A stretch of DNA of 60,561 nt from Streptomyces cinereus (GCA_014647715.1 BMPS01000005.1:1-60561); one strand, 5' to 3'; shown: positions 35,593-44,430, counted from the first letter of the stretch. Notes: generated by a model not told the origin, from the letters alone. Translations and numbers: made by a program.

Positions 35593-36870
35593 TTAAAGCC
35601 CTTTAAAATCATTGAACATGATACCAATACCGACATTGGTGCTCTTATGATTATAGTCTTGGATGTTTTCACCATAGCCATGGAATACTTGTAAAATCGC
35701 TTTCATACCCCCTGTCAATGGATAGGCATAATCCACCTGTATAGCGCCTTTATTGGTGCTTGGATTATAACGCATTACACCACCCACCGTGCTTTGGTCA
35801 TTGAGCGGATACAACCAACGCACATCGCCATAGCCCATGTAGTCCCCAATATCTGGGTTATCCGAATCTTTACTATTCTCATTTGCGATGAGCCACAGTC
35901 TTGGAATTACGGTGAGTTTGCCCCACTCTGTTCCTGCCATCGCATAGATACGATTCCAAGAACGGGATAACGGGTCTGACTGTCCATTTGATTCATGCAC
36001 TAGACCCGCACCTAACAGTCTTAATGACCCATTCCCAGGCAGATTACCCTTAATAGGCTGTGTCAAAAATATCTCTGGTTGGTAATCTGAGCTGCGAAAA
36101 GGTCTTGAACTTTTACCATTGTACACTTGCCAATAAGACTGCTGGGTATAGCCAAGCCAAACATCGGCATTGGTATCGAACACATCTTGGGCAAGCTTAG
36201 TTTTCATTGAGATTTGCAGCTTGCTATCTAAGTGCTGCAAATAATCTTTCGATGCGCGAACATGATCTTGGGTAGGTGAATGGATGTCATAGTTTGGCGT
36301 CGCGTTGTACCAAAGCGGCATGACATACATGGGCAAATGCGGACGTATCGTCAGTATCCCTTTGGGGTCATTTTTATCCAAGTCATATAACACACTCAGT
36401 GGCGTATATTTTTCCACATCCGCTGCGGTAACCCCCACTTGCTTTAAGATTGTTTTGTCTTGCTTGTTGGGCACCAAATGATCTAATTTTTTTTGCTCGT
36501 TTTTGGTTATCGTCGTGGTTGTGGTCGTGACGGTTGCCGTTTGATCCACGGCTAACACTGGCACTGCTTTACCTTCTTTGATACTCACTTCCAAGGTTTT
36601 GGCAATATCAAGGGGCGCCTTGGCTTCAGGTTCAATTTTACCAACGCTTATCTTGTCAAAACAAGCCAACCGCGCGACATTGTCAGTGATTTTTGAACAA
36701 GTGAGCAGCGTTTGTTGGTCGACAGAAATAACAGTTGTTTTTATTAAAGTTTTTGTTGAAGCTCTTGTTGAAGATTTTGTTGAAGTTTTTGCATGCGTAG
36801 TTGCTGTAGCTGTTAGTGTGGCGAGTATAGCAAGCGATAAAGCAGTGCGGTAAAGCGTAAGTTGTGACAT
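35593..36870 (-). CDS. pldA: Outer-membrane phospholipase A
   Basis: OMPLA hydrolyses phospholipids that reach the outer leaflet of the outer membrane. The 425-aa precursor has a signal peptide (cut near THA-KT) and a long N-terminal extension before the beta-barrel. The catalytic motif HESNGQSDP with His and Ser is at about 292-300 and the conserved YMGYGDVRWLYPLN near 345; the C-terminus ends in a beta-strand. Just after the signal peptide a Ser/Thr/Lys repeat is encoded by 12-bp tandem units. The extension of roughly 100 residues before the barrel, with CFDKISVG near 70, is common in Moraxellaceae-like homologues. Confidence 0.9.
   Translation of the reverse strand: MSQLTLYRTALSLAILATLTATATTHAKTSTKSSTRASTKTLIKTTVISVDQQTLLTCSKITDNVARLACFDKISVGKIEPEAKAPLDIAKTLEVSIKEGKAVPVLAVDQTATVTTTTTTITKNEQKKLDHLVPNKQDKTILKQVGVTAADVEKYTPLSVLYDLDKNDPKGILTIRPHLPMYVMPLWYNATPNYDIHSPTQDHVRASKDYLQHLDSKLQISMKTKLAQDVFDTNADVWLGYTQQSYWQVYNGKSSRPFRSSDYQPEIFLTQPIKGNLPGNGSLRLLGAGLVHESNGQSDPLSRSWNRIYAMAGTEWGKLTVIPRLWLIANENSKDSDNPDIGDYMGYGDVRWLYPLNDQSTVGGVMRYNPSTNKGAIQVDYAYPLTGGMKAILQVFHGYGENIQDYNHKSTNVGIGIMFNDFKGL
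36737..36796. repeat. 12-bp tandem units inside pldA
   Basis: Five adjacent degenerate 12-bp units (forms such as GTTTTTGTTGAA and GATTTTGTTGAA on the plus strand) encode a four-residue Ser/Thr/Lys repeat right after the signal peptide. Unit length is a multiple of three, so copy number changes would stay in frame. Confidence 0.8.
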
Positions 36871-37025
36871 AGGATGACCTTCTTACAAAAATATCGTTCA
36901 TAATAGCAAAATTTGATGACAAATAGTTAACAAATGCATAATAATTTTTAACAGTAAAGTAAAATTACAAGCAACTATTGGCTCGTCAATTATTGGTATT
37001 TCTATGGGTGCTTGTATGGATAATT

Positions 37026-37607
37026 CTATTGATACTGCTGGCCTTTATACTCAAGCCAACCGTCTTGATGACGGCTAGCAGGGTCACGGTGTGTCCAATG
37101 TACAACGCCACCTTTGTCGTTATAAATATATTCACCATAAAAACGAATGGGATTTTTGGTTTCGATACCCTCGATGCGCGGTGCCAAATCAATATTATGG
37201 GCAATTAACACCGTGATGTTTGGGTAGTTATCAATTTTGACCAAAAATTTTTGATGGCGGCTACCCTGATTATCGTCTTTTAGCACTTTAATCACCGTAC
37301 CACACCCTAATACCTGTCGTTTAACGCTGGGATTTTTGGCTTGATAAGCTTGATTAATGGCGGCGTTGTTGCATTGAAGATTTGTTACCTGACGTTTTTT
37401 GTCAGTATAACTTGCTGAATTTTTAGCCGTCTGTTGATTGGACTTTGAGTCCATTAACGGTGAATTTGGGCTTGCTAACTGGCTATTTCCGCTTTTATTT
37501 TGGCTTGGCTGTTGGTCGGCATTGCCTTCATGGGAACACCCAGTGACAAAAATTAGCACCCCCAAAGTTAAGTGGATGGCTATAGACTTTGCTAAGTGAT
37601 AGTTCAA
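37026..37607 (-). CDS. DUF3465 lipoprotein
   Basis: A 193-aa predicted lipoprotein: signal peptide with lipobox VTGC at about 21-24, then a Ser/Gln/Asn-rich linker, then a DUF3465 domain from about 85. The hallmark GGVVHWTHRDP followed by HQDGWLEYKGQ near the C-terminus is present. DUF3465 proteins resemble small OB/nuclease-like folds but no activity is known to me. It follows dsbD by 90 nt, a gap filled with tandem repeats. Confidence 0.83.
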   Translation of the reverse strand: MNYHLAKSIAIHLTLGVLIFVTGCSHEGNADQQPSQNKSGNSQLASPNSPLMDSKSNQQTAKNSASYTDKKRQVTNLQCNNAAINQAYQAKNPSVKRQVLGCGTVIKVLKDDNQGSRHQKFLVKIDNYPNITVLIAHNIDLAPRIEGIETKNPIRFYGEYIYNDKGGVVHWTHRDPASRHQDGWLEYKGQQYQ

Positions 37608-37650
37608 TTTTTATTTAACCTTTATGGTTGAATGGGTCAATGAATCATTT

Positions 37651-37689
37651 GACTGAGTTTTCTTTAACTGAGTTTCTTTAACTGAGTTT
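37651..37689. repeat. Tandem repeats between dsbD and DUF3465 gene
   Basis: Three degenerate units, GACTGAGTTTTCTTT, AACTGAGTTTCTTT and AACTGAGTTT, run head to tail, followed by two further AATTGGG-type copies. They occupy the gap after the dsbD stop. Confidence 0.75.
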
Positions 37690-37697
37690 AATTGGGC

Positions 37698-39878
37698 TTA
37701 ATTTAATTGGGACAAGAGTTGCTCAAAATCAGGGCGTTTGACTTCACCGTTTTGTCTTGCTACCAGTTGACCGTTTTGGTAATACAACAATACAGGCGGA
37801 CCGAACACGGCTAATTTTTTATAGATTGCTTGGCTATCCGGCGTATTGTCAGTCACATCGAGTTTGACAACTTGCCAGCTGGCTAAACTTTGCGGGGGGT
37901 TGGCAAAAAGTGTTTTATCCATGATACGACATTCAATGCACCATTCCGCGGTCACATCGACGACTAGCTTTGGATATTGCGCAAGCAAGGGCTCAAGCTG
38001 TGACAGTTTGGTGATTGTAATCGTACGTGTGGTGTTCGTTGCCGTGAATGCCGATTGCGCTGAGGTATTCACAAGCTTGTTAAGCGGCTGCCAACTATCT
38101 TGACTACCTGAGGCAGTGCCTATCACAAGACACGCTGACCAAATGCACGCTAGCAATGCTAGTGCTTGAGTGAGTAGTTGACCTTTTTTGCCGTGCCAGC
38201 GCCACAGCCATAAGCCAATCACAGCAAACCACAGTGCCCATAGCATCAGCATCCAGCTTGATAGCCATATACGCTCTATCATCAATAAAGCGACACCAAA
38301 TAACAGCAAACCAAAGCTGGTTTTGACCCAGTTCATCCACTCACCCGCTTTTGGCATAAAATTACCTTGAGTGGCGCCCAGTAAAATGAGCGGTGTGGAG
38401 AGCCCAAGCCCCAACAAAAACAATGCGGTAAACCCCATCACAGGATCACCCAGTGCTGCTACCCCTGCCAATGCGCCTGCAAGGGGTGCCGATACACAAG
38501 GTGAGACAACCAGTGCAGAAAACAAGCCCGTCAAATAACTCCCACTTAAGCTACCAAGTCGATTTTCCCCGATTTGGCTGATTTTTTGGAACTTAACACG
38601 CAGCGCATGCGGCAGTTGCCAGCGAATGACATCCAACATGTACAGTCCAAGCAGGATAAATAACCCTGCAAAAATTAGCAAAATGACAGGGTTTTGTAGC
38701 CAGTTTAGTATACCCAAAGATTGCCCAAATAACGCAACCACTGCGCCCAAAATGCCATAACTGGTGGCAACACCCAAACCATAACTGCCTGTGAGTAATA
38801 ACCCTTTTTTGGCGGATGGACGATGTTGACGGGCAACGATATTGGCTACAATCGGCAGCATAGGTAACACACAAGGGGTAAACGCTAACCCTAATCCTGC
38901 TAAAAACAACAGCAATAACGCAACACCGCTATGCTTGGTCAATCCAAAAATATCTTGATTGCTAGGGCTAGCTGTCAAACTCGTTGCTACCGCCGCCGAT
39001 GAAGCCGCGGGTTCAGTCATGACAGTTGTTTGGGCAGTTTGAGACGATGCCATAGATACGACAGGGGCGGATGCCGTTAACTGCGCTGTGGTTAAGACAT
39101 CGGTGGCTGAAGCATCGGTCACTGGGGTCAATGCGACTTGCTGCCCCGCTGCGGCTGTACTGCCACCGGAAATCGCTGGTTTGGCAGACGGTGGGCTAGT
39201 TGCCTCATCGACGGTTTTAGCTGGGGTCAAGCTAGCAGATTGCTGAGTCGTTGTCGGGGCGGCATCGCTGGTCGTCGCCACGGTATTGGTGACTTTGGCT
39301 TGGGCGGTTTTTGACGATATTGCGTCTGATTTTTTTGCGCCATTTTTGCTAGAAGCGGCCAATTGGGTGATGACAAATTTGGTCTTTTCAGGGGGGTAGC
39401 AAAGTCCTACTTTGGCACAGCCCTGCCATTTGACCGTAGCAGATTGTGAGGTAATTGCTTTATCCGCGCTCAAGGTGGTTGTGGCAGTAAAGGGTTGTTC
39501 AAATACAGGCACCCGACCAAAATCAGGGTCATCCACATAGGTCGGTGCTGCACTAAATTGTAGCGGCGTCGCTGTTACCCCGTCAGGTAATTGTAAGGTT
39601 AATTTATCCCGATACGCATAATAGCCTGCTTTGACATCCACATGAATGGTCACTACTTGCCCTTTTTGCTCAGTATAGACTTTAAAAGCCTCATGCACCG
39701 GTAGCGGCTTGTCTTTGGCGGTCAAGCTGGGATTGTCATTACCGCCAAAAACCTCGCTTAAACTAATCGCTTGGGCGCTTGGTATAGTAAGGCTAGTGAC
39801 AGCCAGTAGCGTGCCAAGTAAAGAGACACGACGACTCACGGTTCGAAAACAACACAGGGGCGTAGGCATAGGGGACAT
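37698..39878 (-). CDS. dsbD: Thiol:disulfide interchange protein DsbD
   Basis: DsbD moves electrons from cytoplasmic thioredoxin to periplasmic DsbC and similar proteins. From ATG 39878 the product has 726 residues: signal peptide, N-terminal alpha domain with the redox pair GCAKVGLC near 152-158, membrane domain (about 310-590) with the two essential cysteines in FTPCVLPMLP and VSPCVSAPL, and a C-terminal thioredoxin domain with WCIEC near 645. Between alpha and membrane domains lies an unusually long (about 130-residue) Ala/Thr/Ser-rich linker. A TTG start at 39992 would add 38 residues, but a promoter and repeats occupy that stretch, so I reject it. Confidence 0.92.
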   Translation of the reverse strand: MSPMPTPLCCFRTVSRRVSLLGTLLAVTSLTIPSAQAISLSEVFGGNDNPSLTAKDKPLPVHEAFKVYTEQKGQVVTIHVDVKAGYYAYRDKLTLQLPDGVTATPLQFSAAPTYVDDPDFGRVPVFEQPFTATTTLSADKAITSQSATVKWQGCAKVGLCYPPEKTKFVITQLAASSKNGAKKSDAISSKTAQAKVTNTVATTSDAAPTTTQQSASLTPAKTVDEATSPPSAKPAISGGSTAAAGQQVALTPVTDASATDVLTTAQLTASAPVVSMASSQTAQTTVMTEPAASSAAVATSLTASPSNQDIFGLTKHSGVALLLLFLAGLGLAFTPCVLPMLPIVANIVARQHRPSAKKGLLLTGSYGLGVATSYGILGAVVALFGQSLGILNWLQNPVILLIFAGLFILLGLYMLDVIRWQLPHALRVKFQKISQIGENRLGSLSGSYLTGLFSALVVSPCVSAPLAGALAGVAALGDPVMGFTALFLLGLGLSTPLILLGATQGNFMPKAGEWMNWVKTSFGLLLFGVALLMIERIWLSSWMLMLWALWFAVIGLWLWRWHGKKGQLLTQALALLACIWSACLVIGTASGSQDSWQPLNKLVNTSAQSAFTATNTTRTITITKLSQLEPLLAQYPKLVVDVTAEWCIECRIMDKTLFANPPQSLASWQVVKLDVTDNTPDSQAIYKKLAVFGPPVLLYYQNGQLVARQNGEVKRPDFEQLLSQLN

Positions 39879-39900
39879 ATTTTTCAAAGACAACTTCTCA

Positions 39901-39960
39901 TACGTTTTAAATTCATAGGTTTTAAATTTATACGTTTCAGATTTATACGTTTTAAGCCAC
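39901..39960. repeat. Four 15-bp tandem repeats in the dsbD leader
   Basis: Four head-to-tail units of exactly 15 bp: TACGTTTTAAATTCA, TAGGTTTTAAATTTA, TACGTTTCAGATTTA and TACGTTTTAAGCCAC. They lie between the -10 box and the dsbD start codon, in the predicted untranslated leader. Confidence 0.9.
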
Positions 39961-39963
39961 GTA

Positions 39964-39992
39964 ATTATACTATGACGGCTAATTTTAGCCAA
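39964..39992 (-). promoter_or_regulatory. Sigma70 promoter of dsbD
   Basis: On the minus strand TTGGCT (39987-39992) and a perfect TATAAT (39964-39969) are spaced by 17 bp. Transcription would start near 39957, giving an 80-nt leader made largely of the 15-bp repeats. Confidence 0.75.
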
Positions 39993-40012
39993 TCCCCGCC
40001 CAAAAACCTAGC

Positions 40013-40041
40013 AAAAAAAATCAGAGTGCGTGACTCTGATT
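40013..40041 (-). terminator. Terminator after gspG
   Basis: On the minus strand a perfect 9-bp stem AATCAGAGT/ACTCTGATT with a 5-nt loop is followed by a run of T, 27 nt after the gspG stop. It isolates gspG from dsbD. Confidence 0.92.
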
Positions 40042-40067
40042 TGGTTACCCCAGTAAAAACACCAAAC

Positions 40068-40517
40068 TTATAATTTAGCAAAAATGTCTGCGTCTTGACC
40101 TTCGCCGCCTTCTTTGCCATCAGCGCCCAATGAGAACAAATCATAGGTTCTGCCTTCGGTACCTGGGATAACGTATTGTAGGTCATTATCCCAGCCATCT
40201 TTCGGGAAACCGCCTTTAATATACCCGCCCTCTGGCCAGTTTTTGGCGCCTTGTGGTGGCTTATTTAAGGCGTCTAACCCTTCTTGGGTGGTGGGATAGC
40301 GACCATTGTCCACTTTAAACATATCAATGGCATTTGAGGTGGTGGATAAAGCCGTTTCGGTGGTTTTGACGCGGGCTTTGTCACTTTGACCCACCACTTT
40401 GGGCACCACAAGACCTGCCAAAATTGCCAAAATGACAATCACCACCATGACTTCAATTAAGGTAAAACCCGCTTGACGATTTTTTGATACATGAGCACAA
40501 CACATACGAATTTCCAT
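40068..40517 (-). CDS. gspG: Type II secretion major pseudopilin GspG
   Basis: GspG polymerises into the pseudopilus of the type II secretion system. The 149-aa product has the prepilin site QAGFTLIEVMVVIVILAIL, the family motif YPTTQEGLDAL near 93 and the C-terminal calcium-site region with DLFSLGADGKEGGEG. Length is normal. ATG 40517 lacks a clear ribosome site; ATG 40505, with GGA 10 nt upstream, is an alternative start. It lies downstream of gspF across a 141-nt gap with repeats; other gsp genes are not in the window, as is common in Acinetobacter-type genomes. Confidence 0.93.
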   Translation of the reverse strand: MEIRMCCAHVSKNRQAGFTLIEVMVVIVILAILAGLVVPKVVGQSDKARVKTTETALSTTSNAIDMFKVDNGRYPTTQEGLDALNKPPQGAKNWPEGGYIKGGFPKDGWDNDLQYVIPGTEGRTYDLFSLGADGKEGGEGQDADIFAKL

Positions 40518-40618
40518 TTTTTAGATTTTTAGCGCTTTTTGATAAGGTGTTAGGATTTTACACGGCTTTTTTGACAATTTGCATACCGATTTGGTTAATT
40601 TTGTCGGATTATTTAGCC

Positions 40619-40648
40619 ATTAATTCTTTGGCGATTAATTATTTGGCG
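40619..40648. repeat. Two 15-bp tandem repeats between gspF and gspG
   Basis: ATTAATTCTTTGGCG is followed directly by ATTAATTATTTGGCG, with a weaker partial copy (ATTATTTAGCC) just before. They lie in the gap between gspF and gspG. Confidence 0.82.
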
Positions 40649-40658
40649 GTTTTAGGGT

Positions 40659-41864
40659 TTAGCCTGCCAAATCATTCATATTGATAATCGGTAGCATCAC
40701 TGCCATCACAATGGTCATGACTATCACCCCCATCAGCACCAACATCAGCGGCTCAAGTAGCGACAATAGCGTGCTAATCATATTAGTGGCTTCATTTTGC
40801 TGCATCGCTGCTGCTCGCGTCAGCATGTCATCAAGCTCGCCTGAGTTCTCACCGCTTTTAATCATCTGTACCATCATCGGCGGAAAATAATTACTGCGCT
40901 CAAGCTGGCTTGATAGGCTCGCGCCTTCGGTGACTTTTTCTGTGGCGCGCGCGATGGTATGTTTGATATGAATATTGGTGGTGACTGCCGCACCGATGGC
41001 CAGTGCTTCCACCAACGATACCCCTGAACGTACCAAAATCGCTAACGTACTGGCAAAACGTGATGCGTTCAGATTTCGCGATAATCTACCAAACACCGGC
41101 AAGCGCAAGACAAATTGGTCAAAAGTGGCTTTGCCTGCCGCCGTTTTAATAAACTTCACAAATAAGAAAACCGCACCGATTAGCCCGCCTAATATTAGCC
41201 ACCACCATTGGGTTAAAATATTAGACAATGCCAACACCACTTGGGTAATCCATGGCAGCGCTTGCTCGGATTGTTCAAACACTTTGACAATTTTTGGCAC
41301 GACAAAGCTCATCAAGCCCACCACCACTGCCACCGCCATCATCAGCAAGATTATCGGATACACCATCGCGCCTTGTACCTTTTTTTGCATGGCAAAGCGA
41401 TTTTCGGTGTAATCGGCTAATTGGTTTAAAATCAAATCCAAATGTCCTGAGCGCTCACCTGCGGCAATGGTGGCAATATAAATTGCTGGAAAATTACCAG
41501 AGTCTTGTAGCGCGCTCGCTAGGCTATAGCCCTCCAATACTTTGGCACGCACGCCATGCATCAACGCTTTGACATGCGGTTTTTCGCTTTGTTTGGCAAT
41601 CGCTTGCAACGCTTGTTCAATCGGTATCGACGCTGCCAACAACACCGACAATTGGCGGGTGATTAATGCCAAATCATACGCGCCCACCCCTTTTTGCCAC
41701 AATCGGTTGCGACTGACATCGGTTTTTTGTACAGGTGAGACTTCGACAGGCAGTAAATTTTTATCGCGCAGTTGTTGGCGGATTAGCCTAGCAGAATCGC
41801 CTTCAAGAATACCTTGGTGTGACTTGCCTTGGGTATCCATGGCTTTGTACTGAAATGCGGGCAT
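40659..41864 (-). CDS. gspF: Type II secretion inner-membrane protein GspF
   Basis: GspF is the polytopic platform protein of the type II secretion system that links the ATPase to pseudopilus growth. The 401-aa product has two repeated T2SSF domains: the first with LALITRQLSVLLAASIPIEQAL near 67 and the second with FASTLAILVRSGVSLVEAL near 270, and three membrane segments (about 170-190, 220-240, 375-395). ATG 41864 (MPAFQYKAMD) has GGGA 6 nt upstream; a TTG four codons earlier is less likely. Confidence 0.92.
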   Translation of the reverse strand: MPAFQYKAMDTQGKSHQGILEGDSARLIRQQLRDKNLLPVEVSPVQKTDVSRNRLWQKGVGAYDLALITRQLSVLLAASIPIEQALQAIAKQSEKPHVKALMHGVRAKVLEGYSLASALQDSGNFPAIYIATIAAGERSGHLDLILNQLADYTENRFAMQKKVQGAMVYPIILLMMAVAVVVGLMSFVVPKIVKVFEQSEQALPWITQVVLALSNILTQWWWLILGGLIGAVFLFVKFIKTAAGKATFDQFVLRLPVFGRLSRNLNASRFASTLAILVRSGVSLVEALAIGAAVTTNIHIKHTIARATEKVTEGASLSSQLERSNYFPPMMVQMIKSGENSGELDDMLTRAAAMQQNEATNMISTLLSLLEPLMLVLMGVIVMTIVMAVMLPIINMNDLAG

Positions 41865-41891
41865 GTGAATTCCCAACGGGTAAAATTAGCG

Positions 41892-42788
41892 TTATTTTAA
41901 AGGCTTAATAGGCTGAAATAAAGACTCGTTTTCATTGGAATCATATTGTACCAACACCGATAGCTCATCGCGCAAGTCTTGCTTGTTAAAGCTATTGACC
42001 TCAGTAATCAGCATTTTCTCGATTCGTTTATCAACGGCGTATTCACTGATTTGCGCACAATAGATGGCTAATTGATAAACTTGCGCTTTGAGCGACTCAT
42101 CGAGTAATTGCAACAGTCTCACCAATTCTGCCACATTGATGACTTGGTAAGGGTAATTGGGAATCGCCGCCTCTTTTAATGGGGTGACTGAATAGTTGAC
42201 ACCGAGATGGGCAAAATAATAACAACTAAATAGATAACCTAGAATATGCCCCACAAAATAACCCCTGTCATTGTGATAGCATGCCACGCCCAAAAACTGA
42301 ATCACGGTCGCCGCCAAACTATGCTCAAGACCGCGAAATTCAGCGGATGATGGCACCAAGCCTACGGTTGGTAAGTTCATTAAATTTTTGCTTTGGCTGA
42401 CAAGCTGCCAACCAATCGGCCGCTGCGGCGGTAAATGATGGCTAATCGACATCACCAAATCATCGACGATATGTAAATTATTGAACAAATGCTGCAGCTG
42501 CATCAGCCCAACATTATCGCGCATGTTCAAATATTTGGCGACTTGCAGTTTTTTAGTTTCAATAAATTGGGATTTTTTACTGGAGATATAAAATAACAGT
42601 TGGTGGGGTTGGGAGTGCTCAAAATACTGGGTCACTGCGTTTTCTTGGGCATGAAACACGGCCGTGTAGTGACTGGTAACATCCATTGGGTTAACACCAC
42701 GATGATCCATCGCAGGGTCTTCTGGATTGGGCTTGATGTGCAAGCCATGTGCTTCGACAGGTTGACCTTTGGTAGTTGAAGTTTCCAT
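41892..42788 (-). CDS. Unknown 298-residue protein
   Basis: I do not recognise this protein. It has no signal peptide and looks soluble, with a His-rich middle (SISHHLPPQRP near 115) and a hydrophobic stretch at about 170-200 (GYFVGHILGYLFSCYYF) that could be a buried helix or membrane segment. The end is acidic. It is transcribed towards gspF, 27 nt away, so it may share an mRNA with gspF; no functional link is shown. The codon use looks like its neighbours. Confidence 0.7.
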   Translation of the reverse strand: METSTTKGQPVEAHGLHIKPNPEDPAMDHRGVNPMDVTSHYTAVFHAQENAVTQYFEHSQPHQLLFYISSKKSQFIETKKLQVAKYLNMRDNVGLMQLQHLFNNLHIVDDLVMSISHHLPPQRPIGWQLVSQSKNLMNLPTVGLVPSSAEFRGLEHSLAATVIQFLGVACYHNDRGYFVGHILGYLFSCYYFAHLGVNYSVTPLKEAAIPNYPYQVINVAELVRLLQLLDESLKAQVYQLAIYCAQISEYAVDKRIEKMLITEVNSFNKQDLRDELSVLVQYDSNENESLFQPIKPLK

Positions 42789-42945
42789 GTTGGCAATCGC
42801 AGCTGATAATATATGGGACAGTGCTTGTCACTATATCATACCCCTGTCGACATAACCTAACAGATATTGCTATGAAAATAGACTGGGCATTCTTAGTTGC
42901 CATAAACTGGCTATAAGACATAAAGCTTGCTATAAAAGTGGCAAT

Positions 42946-42982
42946 AACCACAAAACCGCAGCAAACCTGCTTTTTTGTGGTT
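42946..42982 (-). terminator. Possible terminator after araC-type gene
   Basis: A 10-bp inverted repeat AACCACAAAA/TTTTGTGGTT with a 17-nt interior that itself contains GCAG/CTGC lies 24 nt after the regulator stop. The run of T is inside the arm rather than after it, so termination strength is uncertain. Confidence 0.45.
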
Positions 42983-43005
42983 ACTCAGGGTTATTAACTA
43001 CTGAC

Positions 43006-43989
43006 TCATTCCTCGCTCAAGCTGTCAGCAAAATGCACACCATCGGTTCGAAACGACTGGCGATATTTTCGTGGTGACATTTTATAGACGCGTTTGAATG
43101 CTTGGCTAAAGGTACTATCGGAGGCATAACCCACTAACTCACTGATACGGCTGATGCTATTTTCTTGTAGCCGTAAATACCGCGCTGCAAGACGAAGTCG
43201 ATAGTCCGTTAAATAAGTTAACGGCGGCACCCCCACCACCTCACGAAAATGCTCGGCAAAACTACTGCGTGACATCCCGGCGACTTCAGCTAACTTATGA
43301 ATGGTCCAATTGGTCTCGGGTCGATCATGCATGACTGCCAACGCCTTGGCAAGGTAAGGGTCTTTCACAGCTTTTAGCCAATTGTCTGTCGCTTCGGGCA
43401 AATCCTCAATATAGTTGCGTACACACTCAATCATCAAAATACTGGCGATACGATTGATAATGGTCATTTTGCCAAGTCGGTTCTGCTCAGACTCTAATGC
43501 CAAAAATTTGACACCCAAATCAAGCATAATCATTTTTTGCTCATCTTTTGATTCGCTTTCTGGCAAAATTTTTGGTAAAGCGCTGAGTAACGGGCGCGTA
43601 ATCTCTCGATCGTAATGGCACACAATCGCGACCATTTCGGTTGTTTGCGCTGGCTCATCACCTTTGCTATAAATGGCGGGTTTACCCAAGTTGATAGTTT
43701 CAACAGTCTGGTTGCTTAATAACGGAGCAATGTCAATTGATGGAATATCAGATTGCCCCACACCACAAATAATGTGTTTCTTGCCGCCTGGTACCATGAC
43801 CACATCGCGCGCGTGTGCGTTGCGATATACATCATCGACCCTAATACTAATCCCACCTGTGGTAACCAAATAAAACACGATACAATCTTTTTTATCTAAC
43901 TCAAACGACCACTCCCCAGTGGCGTGTATATAGTGATACTGAGTTTGATACAAATGTATATCTTCAAGCAACATACTGAGTGCATCCAT
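43006..43989 (-). CDS. AraC family transcriptional regulator
   Basis: A 327-aa regulator with an N-terminal cupin-like sensor domain (AraC_binding/Cupin_6 type, about 10-190) and a C-terminal double helix-turn-helix at about 218-315: WTIHKLAEVAGMSRSSFAEHF and ISELVGYASDSTFSQAFKRV, ending in MSPRKYRQSF. The N-terminus DIHLYQTQYHYI resembles regulators next to short-chain dehydrogenases or efflux genes, but the neighbours here give no target. It stands alone between two intergenic gaps. Confidence 0.9.
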   Translation of the reverse strand: MDALSMLLEDIHLYQTQYHYIHATGEWSFELDKKDCIVFYLVTTGGISIRVDDVYRNAHARDVVMVPGGKKHIICGVGQSDIPSIDIAPLLSNQTVETINLGKPAIYSKGDEPAQTTEMVAIVCHYDREITRPLLSALPKILPESESKDEQKMIMLDLGVKFLALESEQNRLGKMTIINRIASILMIECVRNYIEDLPEATDNWLKAVKDPYLAKALAVMHDRPETNWTIHKLAEVAGMSRSSFAEHFREVVGVPPLTYLTDYRLRLAARYLRLQENSISRISELVGYASDSTFSQAFKRVYKMSPRKYRQSFRTDGVHFADSLSEE

Positions 43990-44430
43990 TAATTTTTCCT
44001 AAGTTATTAACACAGCAATTTAAAAAAATGCAACATAAACTACAAACGAGCTAACTTACAAGCCAAACTTGAGTAATTGGACTTGAGATAAAAATTTAAA
44101 GACGTATACATAAACCGTCATCCTCATTATCAGTAATCATATCATCTTTTACAGGCGCTGCTGGTTAACTTTGAGTCTATAGGGCTACTAAAGTCCAGTA
44201 TTGCCAGCCGAAAAAATGCTTTATTTTTCAAAGATTTCAAAGTGCATGGCATAACAGGTAATAATAGTTAGTGGACACTTGTTATGAGTTATACACTAGC
44301 GGTAGAATATTTGGGTGTTTAAGCAACTAAGCCTAATCAACCAAATCAGCTATTTGGCTTTTTTTTGATTTTGATTTATTATCAATGGCTTAACTATAAT
44401 CTATAACCAATCCATCATCACTATGAATCT
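43990..44430. other. 441-nt gap upstream of fau
   Basis: No gene is seen. It carries the divergent upstream regions of the AraC-type gene and fau, plus a terminator at 44341. The -35/-10 pair TTGTTA (44280-44285) and TAGAAT (44304-44309), 18 bp apart, just before that terminator could give a transcript of about 50 nt. 6S RNA often lies upstream of fau in gammaproteobacteria, but I could not recognise its secondary structure here. Confidence 0.45.
44341..44366 (+). terminator. Rho-independent terminator upstream of fau
   Basis: CCAAAT and ATTTGG form a 6-bp stem with loop CAGCT, followed by C and eight T on the plus strand. No plus-strand gene ends upstream, so it implies a short plus-strand transcript or leader attenuation of fau. 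Confidence 0.7.

Noticed and set aside
39901-39960. CRISPR-like array
   Set aside because: Units are 15 bp, adjacent and degenerate with no spacers, and no cas genes are present.
39879-39992. TTG-initiated N-terminal extension of DsbD (38 residues)
   Set aside because: The stretch is made of a promoter and four 15-bp repeats, has no clear ribosome site, and would place a Lys/Tyr-rich segment before the signal peptide.
44000-44340. 6S RNA gene upstream of fau
   Set aside because: Position is right but I could not recognise the long closing stem or central bubble by eye.
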